DNA of 64,000 bases from Methylocapsa sp. S129 (GTDB lineage Bacteria; Pseudomonadota; Alphaproteobacteria; Rhizobiales; Beijerinckiaceae): the NCBI RefSeq assembly GCF_009765995.1, contig NZ_LMUI01000011.1, positions 118,285 through 182,284 of the forward strand. Direction: 5' to 3'. Shown one piece after another: positions 16,528-26,893 of the stretch (the first letter of the stretch is position 1; each line of letters opens with the position of its first letter). The position numbers and the translations under genes are program-made. Under the pieces are notes generated by a model. It made no database searches and was not told where the DNA came from. It worked only from the letters and a program-made list of their open reading frames with translations.

Positions 16528-17772
16528 ATGTTCGAGACGCAAGGCGCCAAATCCCGCTCGGTCCTGATCTCCGGAGCCAGCATTGCCGGACCGGCGCTAG
16601 CCTATTGGCTTGATCGCTATGGCTTCGATGTCACGGTGGTCGAGCGGGCGGCCGCCATTCGCAGCGGCGGCTACCCTATCGATGTGCGCGGCACGGCGAT
16701 CGACGTCGTCGAACGCATGGGCGTGCTTTCGCAACTCCAGGCCGCCCATATCCACACGCGGAGGCTGACATTCGTCGATGCCGATGGAAATCCGATCGCC
16801 GCCATCGCCCCGGAGGACCTGTCCGGCGGCGCAGCCGGTCGTGACATCGAATTGCCGCGTGGCGAACTGACTTCGGTTTTGTACGATCTCACGCGCGACC
16901 GGGAGGTCCGCTACCGCTTCGACGACTCGATCGACGCTCTGGAGGACGATGGGGCTGGCGTGGACGTCCGCTTCAGAAGCGGAGCGGAACAGCGGTTCGA
17001 TATCGCGATCGGCGCGGATGGCATGCACTCAAACACGCGCGCTCTGGCGTTCGGGCCGGAAGCGCCGTTCAACCGCTATCTTGGTTTTTGCTTCAACCTC
17101 TTCTCGCTGCCGAACGATCTTGGCCTGTCACACGAAGCCGTCGTCTATGCCGAACCGGGCCGTCTTGCAGGCGTCTATGCGGTGGGCGACAGTCGCACGC
17201 TTCACGCCTTCCTGAACTTCGCCACGGATGAACCGCCGTTTCATTCGAACACGGACCTCGACAAGCAACGCCAGCGGACGGCGGAGATTTTCGGCGGCGG
17301 CGGCTGGATAATTCGACGTTTGGTCGCGGCCATGCAGCGCGCGGATGACCTCTTCTTCGACACGGTCAGTCAGATTCACATGCCGCGCTGGTCGTCCGGC
17401 CGTGTGGCGCTGGTCGGCGACGCCGCTCACGCGCCCTCGTTCTTGTCGGGACAGGGCTCCAGCCTCGCCCTGGTCGGCGCCTATGTGCTTGCCGGAGAGC
17501 TGGCGGCCCATGCCGATCCCGTCGACGCCTTTGCTTCCTATGAACGAATAGCGCGGCCGTTCATGGAAGCGAACCAGGCGCTGGCCTCCAGGGAGGGCGG
17601 CAGCCTTCTCATGCCGCGCACGCCGGAGGAACTCGACGCCCGCAACGCCACGCTCGCCGCTATGCAGGCGTCGGGAGAGGCGCCGTCGCACAGCGAAGGC
17701 TCCGGGCAGGCGCACAATTCGCTGAGGCTACCCGACTATGTCAGTTGGCTCCACGAGGAACGGCGGAAGTGA
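16528..17772 (+). CDS. FAD-dependent monooxygenase (aromatic hydroxylase type)
   Basis: A 414-residue flavoprotein of the p-hydroxybenzoate hydroxylase fold, which uses NAD(P)H and oxygen to hydroxylate an organic substrate. The FAD-binding GASIAGPALAYWL is at residues 16-28, followed by the acidic strand end VTVVERA. The second FAD motif, GDAAHAPSFLSGQGSSLAL, begins near residue 297. Members with this pattern act on antibiotics (TetX-like), aromatics or secondary metabolites. The substrate cannot be told here. It is divergent from a TetR regulator and preceded by an operator-like palindrome, so it is probably substrate-induced. No reductase or ring-cleavage gene adjoins it. Confidence 0.9.
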   Translation: MFETQGAKSRSVLISGASIAGPALAYWLDRYGFDVTVVERAAAIRSGGYPIDVRGTAIDVVERMGVLSQLQAAHIHTRRLTFVDADGNPIAAIAPEDLSGGAAGRDIELPRGELTSVLYDLTRDREVRYRFDDSIDALEDDGAGVDVRFRSGAEQRFDIAIGADGMHSNTRALAFGPEAPFNRYLGFCFNLFSLPNDLGLSHEAVVYAEPGRLAGVYAVGDSRTLHAFLNFATDEPPFHSNTDLDKQRQRTAEIFGGGGWIIRRLVAAMQRADDLFFDTVSQIHMPRWSSGRVALVGDAAHAPSFLSGQGSSLALVGAYVLAGELAAHADPVDAFASYERIARPFMEANQALASREGGSLLMPRTPEELDARNATLAAMQASGEAPSHSEGSGQAHNSLRLPDYVSWLHEERRK

Positions 17773-17900
17773 GGCGCGGCCGAAAGCGCGGCGTCACCTC
17801 CCTCAGAACGCCCCCCCTGCTGTCGCGTCGGGCCGAAAGTTCGATGATATCAATCAATCGAACGCGAGTCGCTACGATTCTGGTTTTCGCCATTGCGCTT

Positions 17901-17919
17901 TGTACCAAGGAGTGGTACA
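17901..17919. promoter_or_regulatory. Palindromic operator of the higBA operon
   Basis: The inverted repeat TGTACCA-AGGAG-TGGTACA lies 25 bases before the toxin GTG, within the likely promoter. HigA antitoxins bind short palindromes of this size with the WGTAC core to repress their own operon. Confidence 0.6.
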
Positions 17920-17943
17920 TAGACACATGAACGGAGCCGCCGC

Positions 17944-18240
17944 GTGATTGTGCGCTTTCGGGACGAGTGGCTGCGCGCGTTCTTCGTCGAAGACGCGCGG
18001 TCGCGGCACATTCCGTCCGACATCGAAGGCCGGCTCTTCCGCAGGCTCCAGATGATCGACGATGCGACAACCGATCAGGACTTGCGGGCGCCGCCCAGCA
18101 ATCACTTCGAAAAGCTGCGCGGCAATCTGGTTGGGTTCCACTCGATCCGCGTCAACAGCCAATGGCGGCTGGTTTTCCGTTGGGACGGCAGCCGGGGCGA
18201 CGCGGAAGGCGTCTATCTCGACAACCACAGCTACAGATGA
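17944..18240 (+). CDS. higB: Type II toxin HigB (RelE/ParE superfamily)
   Basis: A 98-residue ribosome-dependent mRNA interferase that cuts translated messages when free of its antitoxin. The pattern fits HigB of the killer-protein family: EDARSRHIPSDIEGRLFRRL, then APPSNHFEKLRGN, then SIRVNSQWRLVFRW and the C-terminal VYLDNHSYR. The start is a GTG at 17944 with GGAG eight bases upstream. The stop at 18238-18240 lies just before the antitoxin start, so the order is toxin first, as usual for higBA. No truncation or frameshift is seen, so the system looks intact. Confidence 0.88.
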   Translation: MIVRFRDEWLRAFFVEDARSRHIPSDIEGRLFRRLQMIDDATTDQDLRAPPSNHFEKLRGNLVGFHSIRVNSQWRLVFRWDGSRGDAEGVYLDNHSYR

Positions 18241-18248
18241 GGCGAACC

Positions 18249-18557
18249 ATGGTGACGACGAAGCGCAAGCCGGCCACGGTCGGCGAAATCCTGGTGGAAG
18301 AGTTCATGCAACCGATGGGACTAACCCAAGCCGCGCTGGCCGAGGCAATGGGCGTTCAGCGCAAGCATGTCAACGAGCTGTGCAACAACCGCCGGACCGT
18401 GACTGCTGCGACCGCGCTCATCCTCGCGCGTGTCTTCGGCAACAGTCCGGACTTCTGGCTGAATGTGCAGCGGCGCAGCGACCTGTGGGAGGCGATGAAT
18501 AGTCCCCGCGAGCGCGAGCGGATCGAACGCGCGACCCCGCTCGGCACGGCGGCCTGA
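18249..18557 (+). CDS. higA: Antitoxin HigA (XRE-family)
   Basis: A 102-residue antitoxin with a Cro/CI-type helix-turn-helix (GLTQAALAEAMGVQRKHVNE, about residues 24-43) and the HigA-specific NNRRTVTAATALILARVFGN and SPDFWLNVQRRSDLWEAM. It neutralises HigB and represses the operon, probably at the palindrome at 17901. The ATG at 18249 has GAGG upstream. An alternative ATG at 18237 overlaps the toxin stop and would add four residues. Its 3' end lies about 45 bases from the 3' end of the tRNA-Ser gene, a common place for acquired modules. Confidence 0.9.
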   Translation: MVTTKRKPATVGEILVEEFMQPMGLTQAALAEAMGVQRKHVNELCNNRRTVTAATALILARVFGNSPDFWLNVQRRSDLWEAMNSPRERERIERATPLGTAA

Positions 18558-18601
18558 CCCTGGGCGTTGCTCATGGCGTTCGCAGTTCTGTTCTGAAATG
18601 G

Positions 18602-18688
18602 CGGAAGGGGTGAGATTCGAACTCACGGTGGGCTTGCACCCACGGCGGTTTTCAAGACCGCTGCCTTAAACCACTCGGCCACCCTTCC
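18602..18688 (-). tRNA. tRNA-Ser (anticodon UGA)
   Basis: The complement strand folds as a class II tRNA. The acceptor stem is GGAAGGG/CCCTTCC. The D arm is GCCGAGTGGTTTAAGGC, the anticodon arm GCGGTCTTGAAAACCGC gives TGA in a CTTGAAA loop, a long variable arm follows, and the T arm is GTGAG-TTCGAAT-CTCAC. The discriminator is G, as for tRNA-Ser. CCA is not encoded. The gene reads away from pyrG with its 3' end toward higA. Confidence 0.95.
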
Positions 18689-18775
18689 CCGCGGCGAACG
18701 CGAAGCATTCGTCCGTTGGAGCGCGCGTTCCATAGCCCATCCCGACGCCGCTCGGCAATGAGCTTTGGGCGCGCG

Positions 18776-20416
<1,641 letters not shown>

Positions 20417-20555
20417 CTAACGCCTCAAACTCGATTCGGCGAGAAAAGAATCGCGAACGGCCGAATTAACTGTGAAACGCGCGAAGGGCGCTTCGCCGGC
20501 GCCCGCTAAGTCCTCGATGTTCGCCAGCCGGCGGAAGCGGAAACGTCCTTGGGAA

Positions 20556-21071
20556 TCAAGGATCTTGCGGATACAGGCTTTGCGGACCGGTTATGGTGTG
20601 GGCGCAGTCGAAATTGTCCCAGTGCAGATCATGGGGGACCCATGACGGTCGCTCCCCGCAGGCGTCGACCGGCGGCGCGCATATCGGGCAGACAAAGGCG
20701 CCGAAATTGTTGAGCACGGCCTCGCCGCCTCCCTTGAGCGTGACGACCGCGGCAAAGCCGCCATCTCGATAAACGAAGGCGCGCATGCGCCCGCTTTGGG
20801 CCGCGCCCGTCCAGCTATAGACGACGCGCGGCGTCTCGCTCTTGGTCTCGAACGCAATGATCCGGCCGCGCGCCCCAATGGCGTCCTGAAGGCCCTGAAA
20901 ACTTCGCAGACCGCGCAGCCCGGCGACCCATTCGGCGGTGAGGGCGACGCGCGCCCGCGGCTCTCCGGGATCGACCGGCGGCCAATCGGCTGCTTGGCAA
21001 CGGGCGAGCATGGCCGGGACAGCGAGGGCGGCGATCGCCGCTATCGCGGCTCGGCGAGTCCTGGCCACCAT
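20556..21071 (-). CDS. Secreted protein of unknown function
   Basis: A 171-residue protein with a signal peptide (RRAAIAAIAALAVPAMLA, cleaved near ARCQAADWPP). The mature part has the segments RARVALTAEWVAGLRGL and GRIIAFETKSETPRVVYSW, and a C-terminal cluster of cysteines (FVCPICAPPVDACG, then DNFDCAHT) that could bind metal or form disulfides. I do not recognise the family. Its start lies 15 bases after the GH94 gene stop on the same strand, so it is probably cotranscribed and may serve the same envelope process. Confidence 0.6.
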   Translation of the reverse strand: MVARTRRAAIAAIAALAVPAMLARCQAADWPPVDPGEPRARVALTAEWVAGLRGLRSFQGLQDAIGARGRIIAFETKSETPRVVYSWTGAAQSGRMRAFVYRDGGFAAVVTLKGGGEAVLNNFGAFVCPICAPPVDACGERPSWVPHDLHWDNFDCAHTITGPQSLYPQDP

Positions 21072-21086
21072 CCGCCGCCTTCCCCG

Positions 21087-24000
21087 TTAACCCGCCGCTG
21101 TCTCGACCGCGTCGTCGCCCTCGCTTGCCGCGGGCGCCAGTCCGGCGGTCGTCCGGCGCCGCTCCAGCCCGCCGGCGCGCAACGTCTCGACCTGCAACTC
21201 CCCCTTCGCCTCGAACAATTCGGGCGCGACCACAACCTCTCCATCGACCATCTTCACGCCGAGCATCGCATAGGCCGCCGACAGCATGCGCGCCGCCGAG
21301 CCGGTGTACCAGGACCAGCCGCCGCGCCCATCATGGCCGTAGCCGTCGTAAATGTCGGCGGGTTGCTGGTTGGGCGCGAGGCCATAGCGCGCGAGATTGT
21401 CGGGATCAGTCTTTTTCAGCGGCGATATCTTCTCGAAAATCGTGAACGCCCGCGCCATCAGGCCGGCGGCGCCCGCCGCATCGCCCGTGGCGCGCGCTTC
21501 TTCCGAAAGGCGCACGAAACCGTCGATGATCCAGGATGCGCCATGGCTGTATTGGCCACCGTTTTCGCGCACGCCGGGCGGATAATCGGCGATGCGGCCG
21601 GGATAGGGCGTGCTGTGTTCGAAGAACGGTTTTTCCAAGAGCAGGATGCGATTGGCGCGCTCGATGCTCTTGAGGCCGCCTTCGATGGCGGCGATTCCGC
21701 GCGCATGATCGACGGCGCCCGAATAGGCCGGCCATCCCGTCGTCATCGCATTGGGCATATCAAGCGCTTGGCCGCTGTCGGCGAAATCGAGCGCGTAATG
21801 CGTTCCCTGCCAGCCGACTTCCAACGCGCCGCGTAAGGCCGCGCGGGCGCTCTCGCAGCGTTCGGCGAAGGCGGGATCGCCCTTGGCCTCGGCCAGCGGA
21901 ATGAAGCGCGTCAGCACGTCATAGAAGAAGAAGCCCATCCAGACGCTGGTGCCGCGCCCTTCCCTGCCGAGCGCATCGATGCCGTCGTTCCAGTCGCCAG
22001 CGCCCAGCAGCGGCAGGCCGTTGGCGCCGAGATGGCGCAGCGTATAGTCGATCGCGCGGCGGCAATGTTCATAGACGTCGCCGCTTTCACGCGACGCGCG
22101 CGGCGCGATCACCCAGGTGTCCTCGCCATCGGGCGCGCCGGGCCCTTCGAGATAGGAGACATTCTCGTCGAGCACGCCCTTATCGCCGGTCGCCGCGACA
22201 TAGCGCGAGAGCACATAGGGCAGCCACAGATGCGGATCGCTCGCCTTGGTGCGCTGGCCAAGGCCGGTCTCGCCATTGGGCGCGCGATGCCACCATTTCA
22301 GCACATCGCCTTCAAGGAATTGCTGGCCGGCGTGCAGCACGATCTGTTTGCGGGCGAGGCGCGGCTCGATGAAGATCAGCGGCAACACATCTTGCAATTG
22401 ATCGCGATAGCCGAAGGCGCCGCCGCGCTGATTGGGCCCGACGCGGCCAAACAGGCGCGCCGCGATCGTCTGGTAAGGCAGCCAGGTGTTCACCAGTCGG
22501 TCGAAATCGGGGCGGTTGGTCGTGACGCGAACTTTGCCCAACACCTCCGCCCAATGGGCGCGGGTCGCGGCAAGATGGGCTTCGACATCGGCAACGCGCG
22601 CCGCGCGGGCGGCGTTGAGCGCAAGGATGCGATCGGACGCCTGGCCCATTACGATCGCGATCGTCGTCTGCGCGCCGGGCGCGATTTCGATGTCGCGCGA
22701 AAAGACCGCGACCCTGCGCCCATCGTCGTGCTGGGAAGCATCCGCCGCTCCTGTCTCGACCATGACCGGCGATATGATATTGCGCCCCGCCCCGCCGAAG
22801 AACCGCGTGCGGATGGTCTCCCTGGTCGGGTCGAACAGGCTGGTCGCGGCAAAGGCGATTCCGCGCTGAAAATCGTTCTTCGGATTCTCAAACATCAGGA
22901 CGTCGTCGACGATCGTCGTCTTGATAATATCCCTGGTGTTGTTGGCGTCCTCGCCAAGCACGATGTCGAAGAACGGCGTCACGCGCAGGCGCAAATTCTT
23001 GTCGCCAAGGTTGCGCAGCGTCAGCAGCCGCATGTCGCCGGGATAGTCGGGCGGCACGAACACGCAATAATCGGTGGCGAGCGCGCCGCGCGTCTTGCGG
23101 AATGTCGCGACGCCCGGCTCGAAGACGACATCATGGGTCGCGTCCTCGCGCTGGAACGGCGCAAAGCCCGGCGCATCGACTTCGCCCGTATCGAGATCGT
23201 GGATGTAGATCACCTGGCCCGGCTGCGGCGTCGTGACGCTGTCGAAGCGGAACGGCGTCAGGCCGTTTTGCTGCGCATTGCCGAAGAAGGAATAGACCGC
23301 GCCATCATTGGCGACGACGACGCCGGCGCCCTGCTCATTGGCCATCACATGCGCCCAGGGACGCGGCGTCCGATGAGTCAGACGAAACTCGGCGCCGTCA
23401 GGGGAAAACGAGAAGGGCCAGCGGCTGTGCAGGGCGAATGTCGGCTCGACCGAACGGCTGTGATAGATGCGGCTCGCAAGGTCGGGATCGGCGATCGGCG
23501 CGAGATCGAGGCGGCGCGCGATAAGGTCCGCCGCTTCGCGCTCATTGTCGGCGCGCCCGGCGATGAATTCGATCTCGGCGACGCCATGGGCGCCGAGTTC
23601 GACTTCCAGCGTGAGGCTCGCGGCCGGATCGAAGCTCCAGAGCTTGCCTTCGTCGTCGGTCTTGCGCCAACGCAGCGCGCCAATGCCCGTCGGATGGGCC
23701 AGCGAGCCCTCGCCGATGAAACGCGCACGCGAATCCTCGTAGCCGACCAGCCGAACGCCCTCAGAACCCGGACGCACCGCGAAAAACGCCATCTCGCTGC
23801 GTCCGGCGCGCGGCGATCGCAACAGGCGGTTGCGCGCGAAAATCGCGTTCAATTGCGCGATGAAAAACGTCTCGACATGCATGCCGGCAAAATCGAGATC
23901 GCGCGCATAGGCGCCCGTTTCATGCGCCGCGATTTCGGCAAAGCTCGTCACGCGCAACCGGCGCGCCCGGCCCGACTTTTCCGCAAGCCGCACACGCCAT

Positions 24001-26570
24001 GAAACGACGGCGTCGCGCGGATCGGGGCCGATTTCCACCTGCGCGTCGACGCCGCCGATTTCATTGCCGATGATCAGGCCGTTGCGCCCCGATTCCTCGA
24101 CGCGATAGCTCTCCGCGCGGCGCACCGGCTCATAGCCGATCGACCAGGGCGCCTCGCCTTCTTCGCTGATGTAAAAGAACTGGCCGCGCGACTGCAGCGG
24201 GTCGAGCGGGCGGCGCGTCAGATCGATCGCGAAACTGTCGCGCGCCGCGCCCATCACAAAGGCCGCGCCGCGCCCGTCGCGCTCAAGGTCGACGCCGACC
24301 GCGCCATTGTTGAAAGAAAAGCTGCGCGGCAATGCGCTCAGCGCGTCGGGCGCGCCGGCGAGCGCGGGGCCCGCGACGCCGCGTTTCTCACGCGCGCGGC
24401 TGGCGATGACGAGCGCGACGAGAGCCATGACAATCCCCGCGATTCCATAGGCGACAGCCATCGCGCGCACCGCGCCGGGCAAGGGGGCGCCGGTGTTGCG
24501 CAAAGTCTCGGCGCCGGTCCAGGCCTTGTCCCAGTCGGCGCCGCGCGGAATATAGAAGGGGATCAGCAGCGGCGCCCAGGTCGAAAATCTGCGGATGCCG
24601 TCCGGAATGACGCGCGTGCGCTGGGCATGGCCGAGGAAACGGCCGGCCGCCTCATCCGCGCGATCGCCGCCGACAAACGTGAGGTTGACCAGCGTCGCGA
24701 CGCGCAAGCCCATATTGTCGAACCAGATCAGCACGCGCAGCCAGTCATAGGCGAGCAGGCCGAGAAAGACCGTGAGGCTGAAGGCGCGAAAGTCGGCGCT
24801 GGGCATGCCGATATCGGCGCCGATCGAGACCAGCGTATGCACCGCGCCGTCCTGATTGTACCAGGTCGGATCGGGCGACTGGCGCAAGAAGGAATTGATG
24901 ACCGGCGACATCCACAGACCCCAGCGCATCACACGCACCGTCTGCGCGAAAAGGCCCTCCAGGCCTTGGCCGCTGAGCAGTCCCTTGATGGGCCGCAGGC
25001 TGCGCTCCACGAGCGCCGAAAGCAGCACGAAATTCACGCCGAATAGAGGCGCGGCGATCGACCAGTTGATGACCCCGGCGAGTGATTCCGAATAGAACAG
25101 GCGCACGCCGCCCGCGACTTCGCCAAGGTTGACCTGGCCATATTTGCTGAACAGGGGATAGACATTGTAATCGCCGAGCGCGCGGCCGGTCAGCCGGTAA
25201 TTCACATCGGCATAGGCCCAGAATTTTGCGACGACGACATTGATCTGCGCCGCGTCGAAATACCAGCCGAGCGCGCCGGCGACGAGGCCGCCGAGCAGGA
25301 CTCCCAGGCCGTAGAGCCGCCATGTCTGCAGCGTGCGGCGCTCGCCCGACGCGATGCGCGCCGCATCGAAGACAAGATCGACGCCGCCATAAGCGAGCGC
25401 GCCGACGACGAACATCGCCAGGAACCGCGCGCCGCCGCTGGCGTCGCTGAGGCCGGAGGTCAGCGCCCAGGCGCCGCCGACGCCCGCGACGATTCCGCGC
25501 GCATAGGCGCGCGGATCGTGATAGTTCTTGCGCAAGCGGCCAAAGAACGGCGGCGTGCCGTCGGCGCTGCCGACGATAGTCTGAATGAGCGGATAGGCCA
25601 GGCCGAGCAGCGGCGACAGCCAAATCGCATTGGTCTTGGCGAACGCGACGAACGCCGGCTCGCGCAGGGGCAAGGCGATAGCAAGCAGAAGGAACATGAA
25701 GACGCCGCCGTAAATGGCGCCTTTGACGAATCCCGCGCGCCAATGGCCATAAGCAGCGCTAAAGGTCGGCGGCCTGCCGCCCAGGAAATCGAGCGTCAGG
25801 CCCGTCATGACATAGACGATCCCCCACAGCGGCGCCTGCGCGAGCGCGGCGAGAATCGCGCTGACGGCGATGGCGAGAAACGGCGCGCTGACGCTCTGCG
25901 CGAGATTGGCGATGAGAGGCGTCAAGGCGGCGAGCGCGGCGCCGAGCAGCATCAGCCCATGCAGCTTGAGATCGGTCGTCGGCCGGGTCGTCGCGATCGT
26001 CGAATAGGCGAGCAGCAACGCTTCGGCGACGACGAACAGCAGCGCCATGCGGCCGATGAACACCTGGCCCTGGAACGAGCGGGGAACGTCGGGGCTCAGC
26101 AGCGCGCCCAGTTCCTGCATATGCCAGTCGGCGCCCAGAACCATCACAAGGTTGAACAGGAACGGAACGGCGATGAGGCCCACAGCCTCGATCGCGCGCA
26201 GGCCGCGATGCCGGCTCAGCAGCGCGGCGAGTGAACCGCCGACATAGACGACGTAAGCGATCAAAGCGCCGGTGACGTTGAAATGGGGAACGTCGCTCCA
26301 GGGGCCGGGCAATTGCCAGAAGCCGATCGAATCGTTGCGCATCACGGCGAAGATGGCGAAAGCCGCCGCGTCGAGAACAATCTGCGTCGGCGACAACGGT
26401 CCCGACGTCAGAGCGCGGCGCCACAGCGCAAGACCCGCCGCGCCGGCCGGCGCCGCGAGGATCCACGACTGCAGGCTGACCGAAGCCCAGATTCCCATGG
26501 CGATCAACAACGCGCCCGCGACGATCGTCGCAAGCGGCATGCCCGGCCTTGTCGCGGCGGCTGAATTCAT
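21087..26570 (-). CDS. Large membrane-anchored GH94-family protein (cyclic glucan synthase/phosphorylase-like)
   Basis: An 1827-residue protein. The ATG at 26570 with GGGAG upstream starts the first membrane segment closely, and the 59 extra upstream codons look non-coding. Residues of about 1-750 hold many hydrophobic helices (ATIVAGALLIAMGIWAS, LALLIAIALPLREP-type runs, GIVMALVALVIAS). The C-terminal thousand residues match the glycosyl-phosphorylase (GH94, former GT36) module: a beta-sandwich part, then GVATFRKTRGA, then the catalytic-acid region GDWNDGIDALGREG with its Asp near 1525, and ENGGQYSHGASWIIDGF near 1660. In NdvB/Cgs this module sizes cyclic beta-1,2-glucan, but the GT84 synthase domain of those proteins is absent here. 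Activity could be glucan phosphorolysis or transfer at the membrane. The exact reaction is unknown. Confidence 0.8.
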   Translation of the reverse strand: MNSAAATRPGMPLATIVAGALLIAMGIWASVSLQSWILAAPAGAAGLALWRRALTSGPLSPTQIVLDAAAFAIFAVMRNDSIGFWQLPGPWSDVPHFNVTGALIAYVVYVGGSLAALLSRHRGLRAIEAVGLIAVPFLFNLVMVLGADWHMQELGALLSPDVPRSFQGQVFIGRMALLFVVAEALLLAYSTIATTRPTTDLKLHGLMLLGAALAALTPLIANLAQSVSAPFLAIAVSAILAALAQAPLWGIVYVMTGLTLDFLGGRPPTFSAAYGHWRAGFVKGAIYGGVFMFLLLAIALPLREPAFVAFAKTNAIWLSPLLGLAYPLIQTIVGSADGTPPFFGRLRKNYHDPRAYARGIVAGVGGAWALTSGLSDASGGARFLAMFVVGALAYGGVDLVFDAARIASGERRTLQTWRLYGLGVLLGGLVAGALGWYFDAAQINVVVAKFWAYADVNYRLTGRALGDYNVYPLFSKYGQVNLGEVAGGVRLFYSESLAGVINWSIAAPLFGVNFVLLSALVERSLRPIKGLLSGQGLEGLFAQTVRVMRWGLWMSPVINSFLRQSPDPTWYNQDGAVHTLVSIGADIGMPSADFRAFSLTVFLGLLAYDWLRVLIWFDNMGLRVATLVNLTFVGGDRADEAAGRFLGHAQRTRVIPDGIRRFSTWAPLLIPFYIPRGADWDKAWTGAETLRNTGAPLPGAVRAMAVAYGIAGIVMALVALVIASRAREKRGVAGPALAGAPDALSALPRSFSFNNGAVGVDLERDGRGAAFVMGAARDSFAIDLTRRPLDPLQSRGQFFYISEEGEAPWSIGYEPVRRAESYRVEESGRNGLIIGNEIGGVDAQVEIGPDPRDAVVSWRVRLAEKSGRARRLRVTSFAEIAAHETGAYARDLDFAGMHVETFFIAQLNAIFARNRLLRSPRAGRSEMAFFAVRPGSEGVRLVGYEDSRARFIGEGSLAHPTGIGALRWRKTDDEGKLWSFDPAASLTLEVELGAHGVAEIEFIAGRADNEREAADLIARRLDLAPIADPDLASRIYHSRSVEPTFALHSRWPFSFSPDGAEFRLTHRTPRPWAHVMANEQGAGVVVANDGAVYSFFGNAQQNGLTPFRFDSVTTPQPGQVIYIHDLDTGEVDAPGFAPFQREDATHDVVFEPGVATFRKTRGALATDYCVFVPPDYPGDMRLLTLRNLGDKNLRLRVTPFFDIVLGEDANNTRDIIKTTIVDDVLMFENPKNDFQRGIAFAATSLFDPTRETIRTRFFGGAGRNIISPVMVETGAADASQHDDGRRVAVFSRDIEIAPGAQTTIAIVMGQASDRILALNAARAARVADVEAHLAATRAHWAEVLGKVRVTTNRPDFDRLVNTWLPYQTIAARLFGRVGPNQRGGAFGYRDQLQDVLPLIFIEPRLARKQIVLHAGQQFLEGDVLKWWHRAPNGETGLGQRTKASDPHLWLPYVLSRYVAATGDKGVLDENVSYLEGPGAPDGEDTWVIAPRASRESGDVYEHCRRAIDYTLRHLGANGLPLLGAGDWNDGIDALGREGRGTSVWMGFFFYDVLTRFIPLAEAKGDPAFAERCESARAALRGALEVGWQGTHYALDFADSGQALDMPNAMTTGWPAYSGAVDHARGIAAIEGGLKSIERANRILLLEKPFFEHSTPYPGRIADYPPGVRENGGQYSHGASWIIDGFVRLSEEARATGDAAGAAGLMARAFTIFEKISPLKKTDPDNLARYGLAPNQQPADIYDGYGHDGRGGWSWYTGSAARMLSAAYAMLGVKMVDGEVVVAPELFEAKGELQVETLRAGGLERRRTTAGLAPAASEGDDAVETAAG

Positions 26571-26893
26571 GTCGGCGTCTCCCGCGACTTGATTGGTCCA
26601 TAGCGCGGCGAATCGCAAGTCTGGCGGCGCCGCGCGGCGGCCTATTGATGGGGACAAAGGCGCCCTTGGCATGGCGCCCGATGCGAAACGGTCCTTGCGC
26701 GCATTGGTTGCTTCAGCGCTTGGCGTGTCTCGGCGCGGACGCCGCATTACGCAACCCCTGCTCGTTGAACCGCGCGCGTGAGGCTTGCGTGAGGCGCCAA
26801 TCTCTTGTCAACTCACATGGCGAACAGGCGCGACACCATTGTGAACGCGCCGAGGCCGAACCAATCGCGCCAGGCCCTAGGGAGGAAAGAATA
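26571..26893. other. Divergent promoter region between the GH94 gene and the MFS gene
   Basis: 323 bases with no supportable gene. It must carry both promoters. I see no clear -35/-10 pair and no strong palindrome. The open frames covering it are continuations of the two neighbouring genes upstream of their true starts. Confidence 0.4.
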
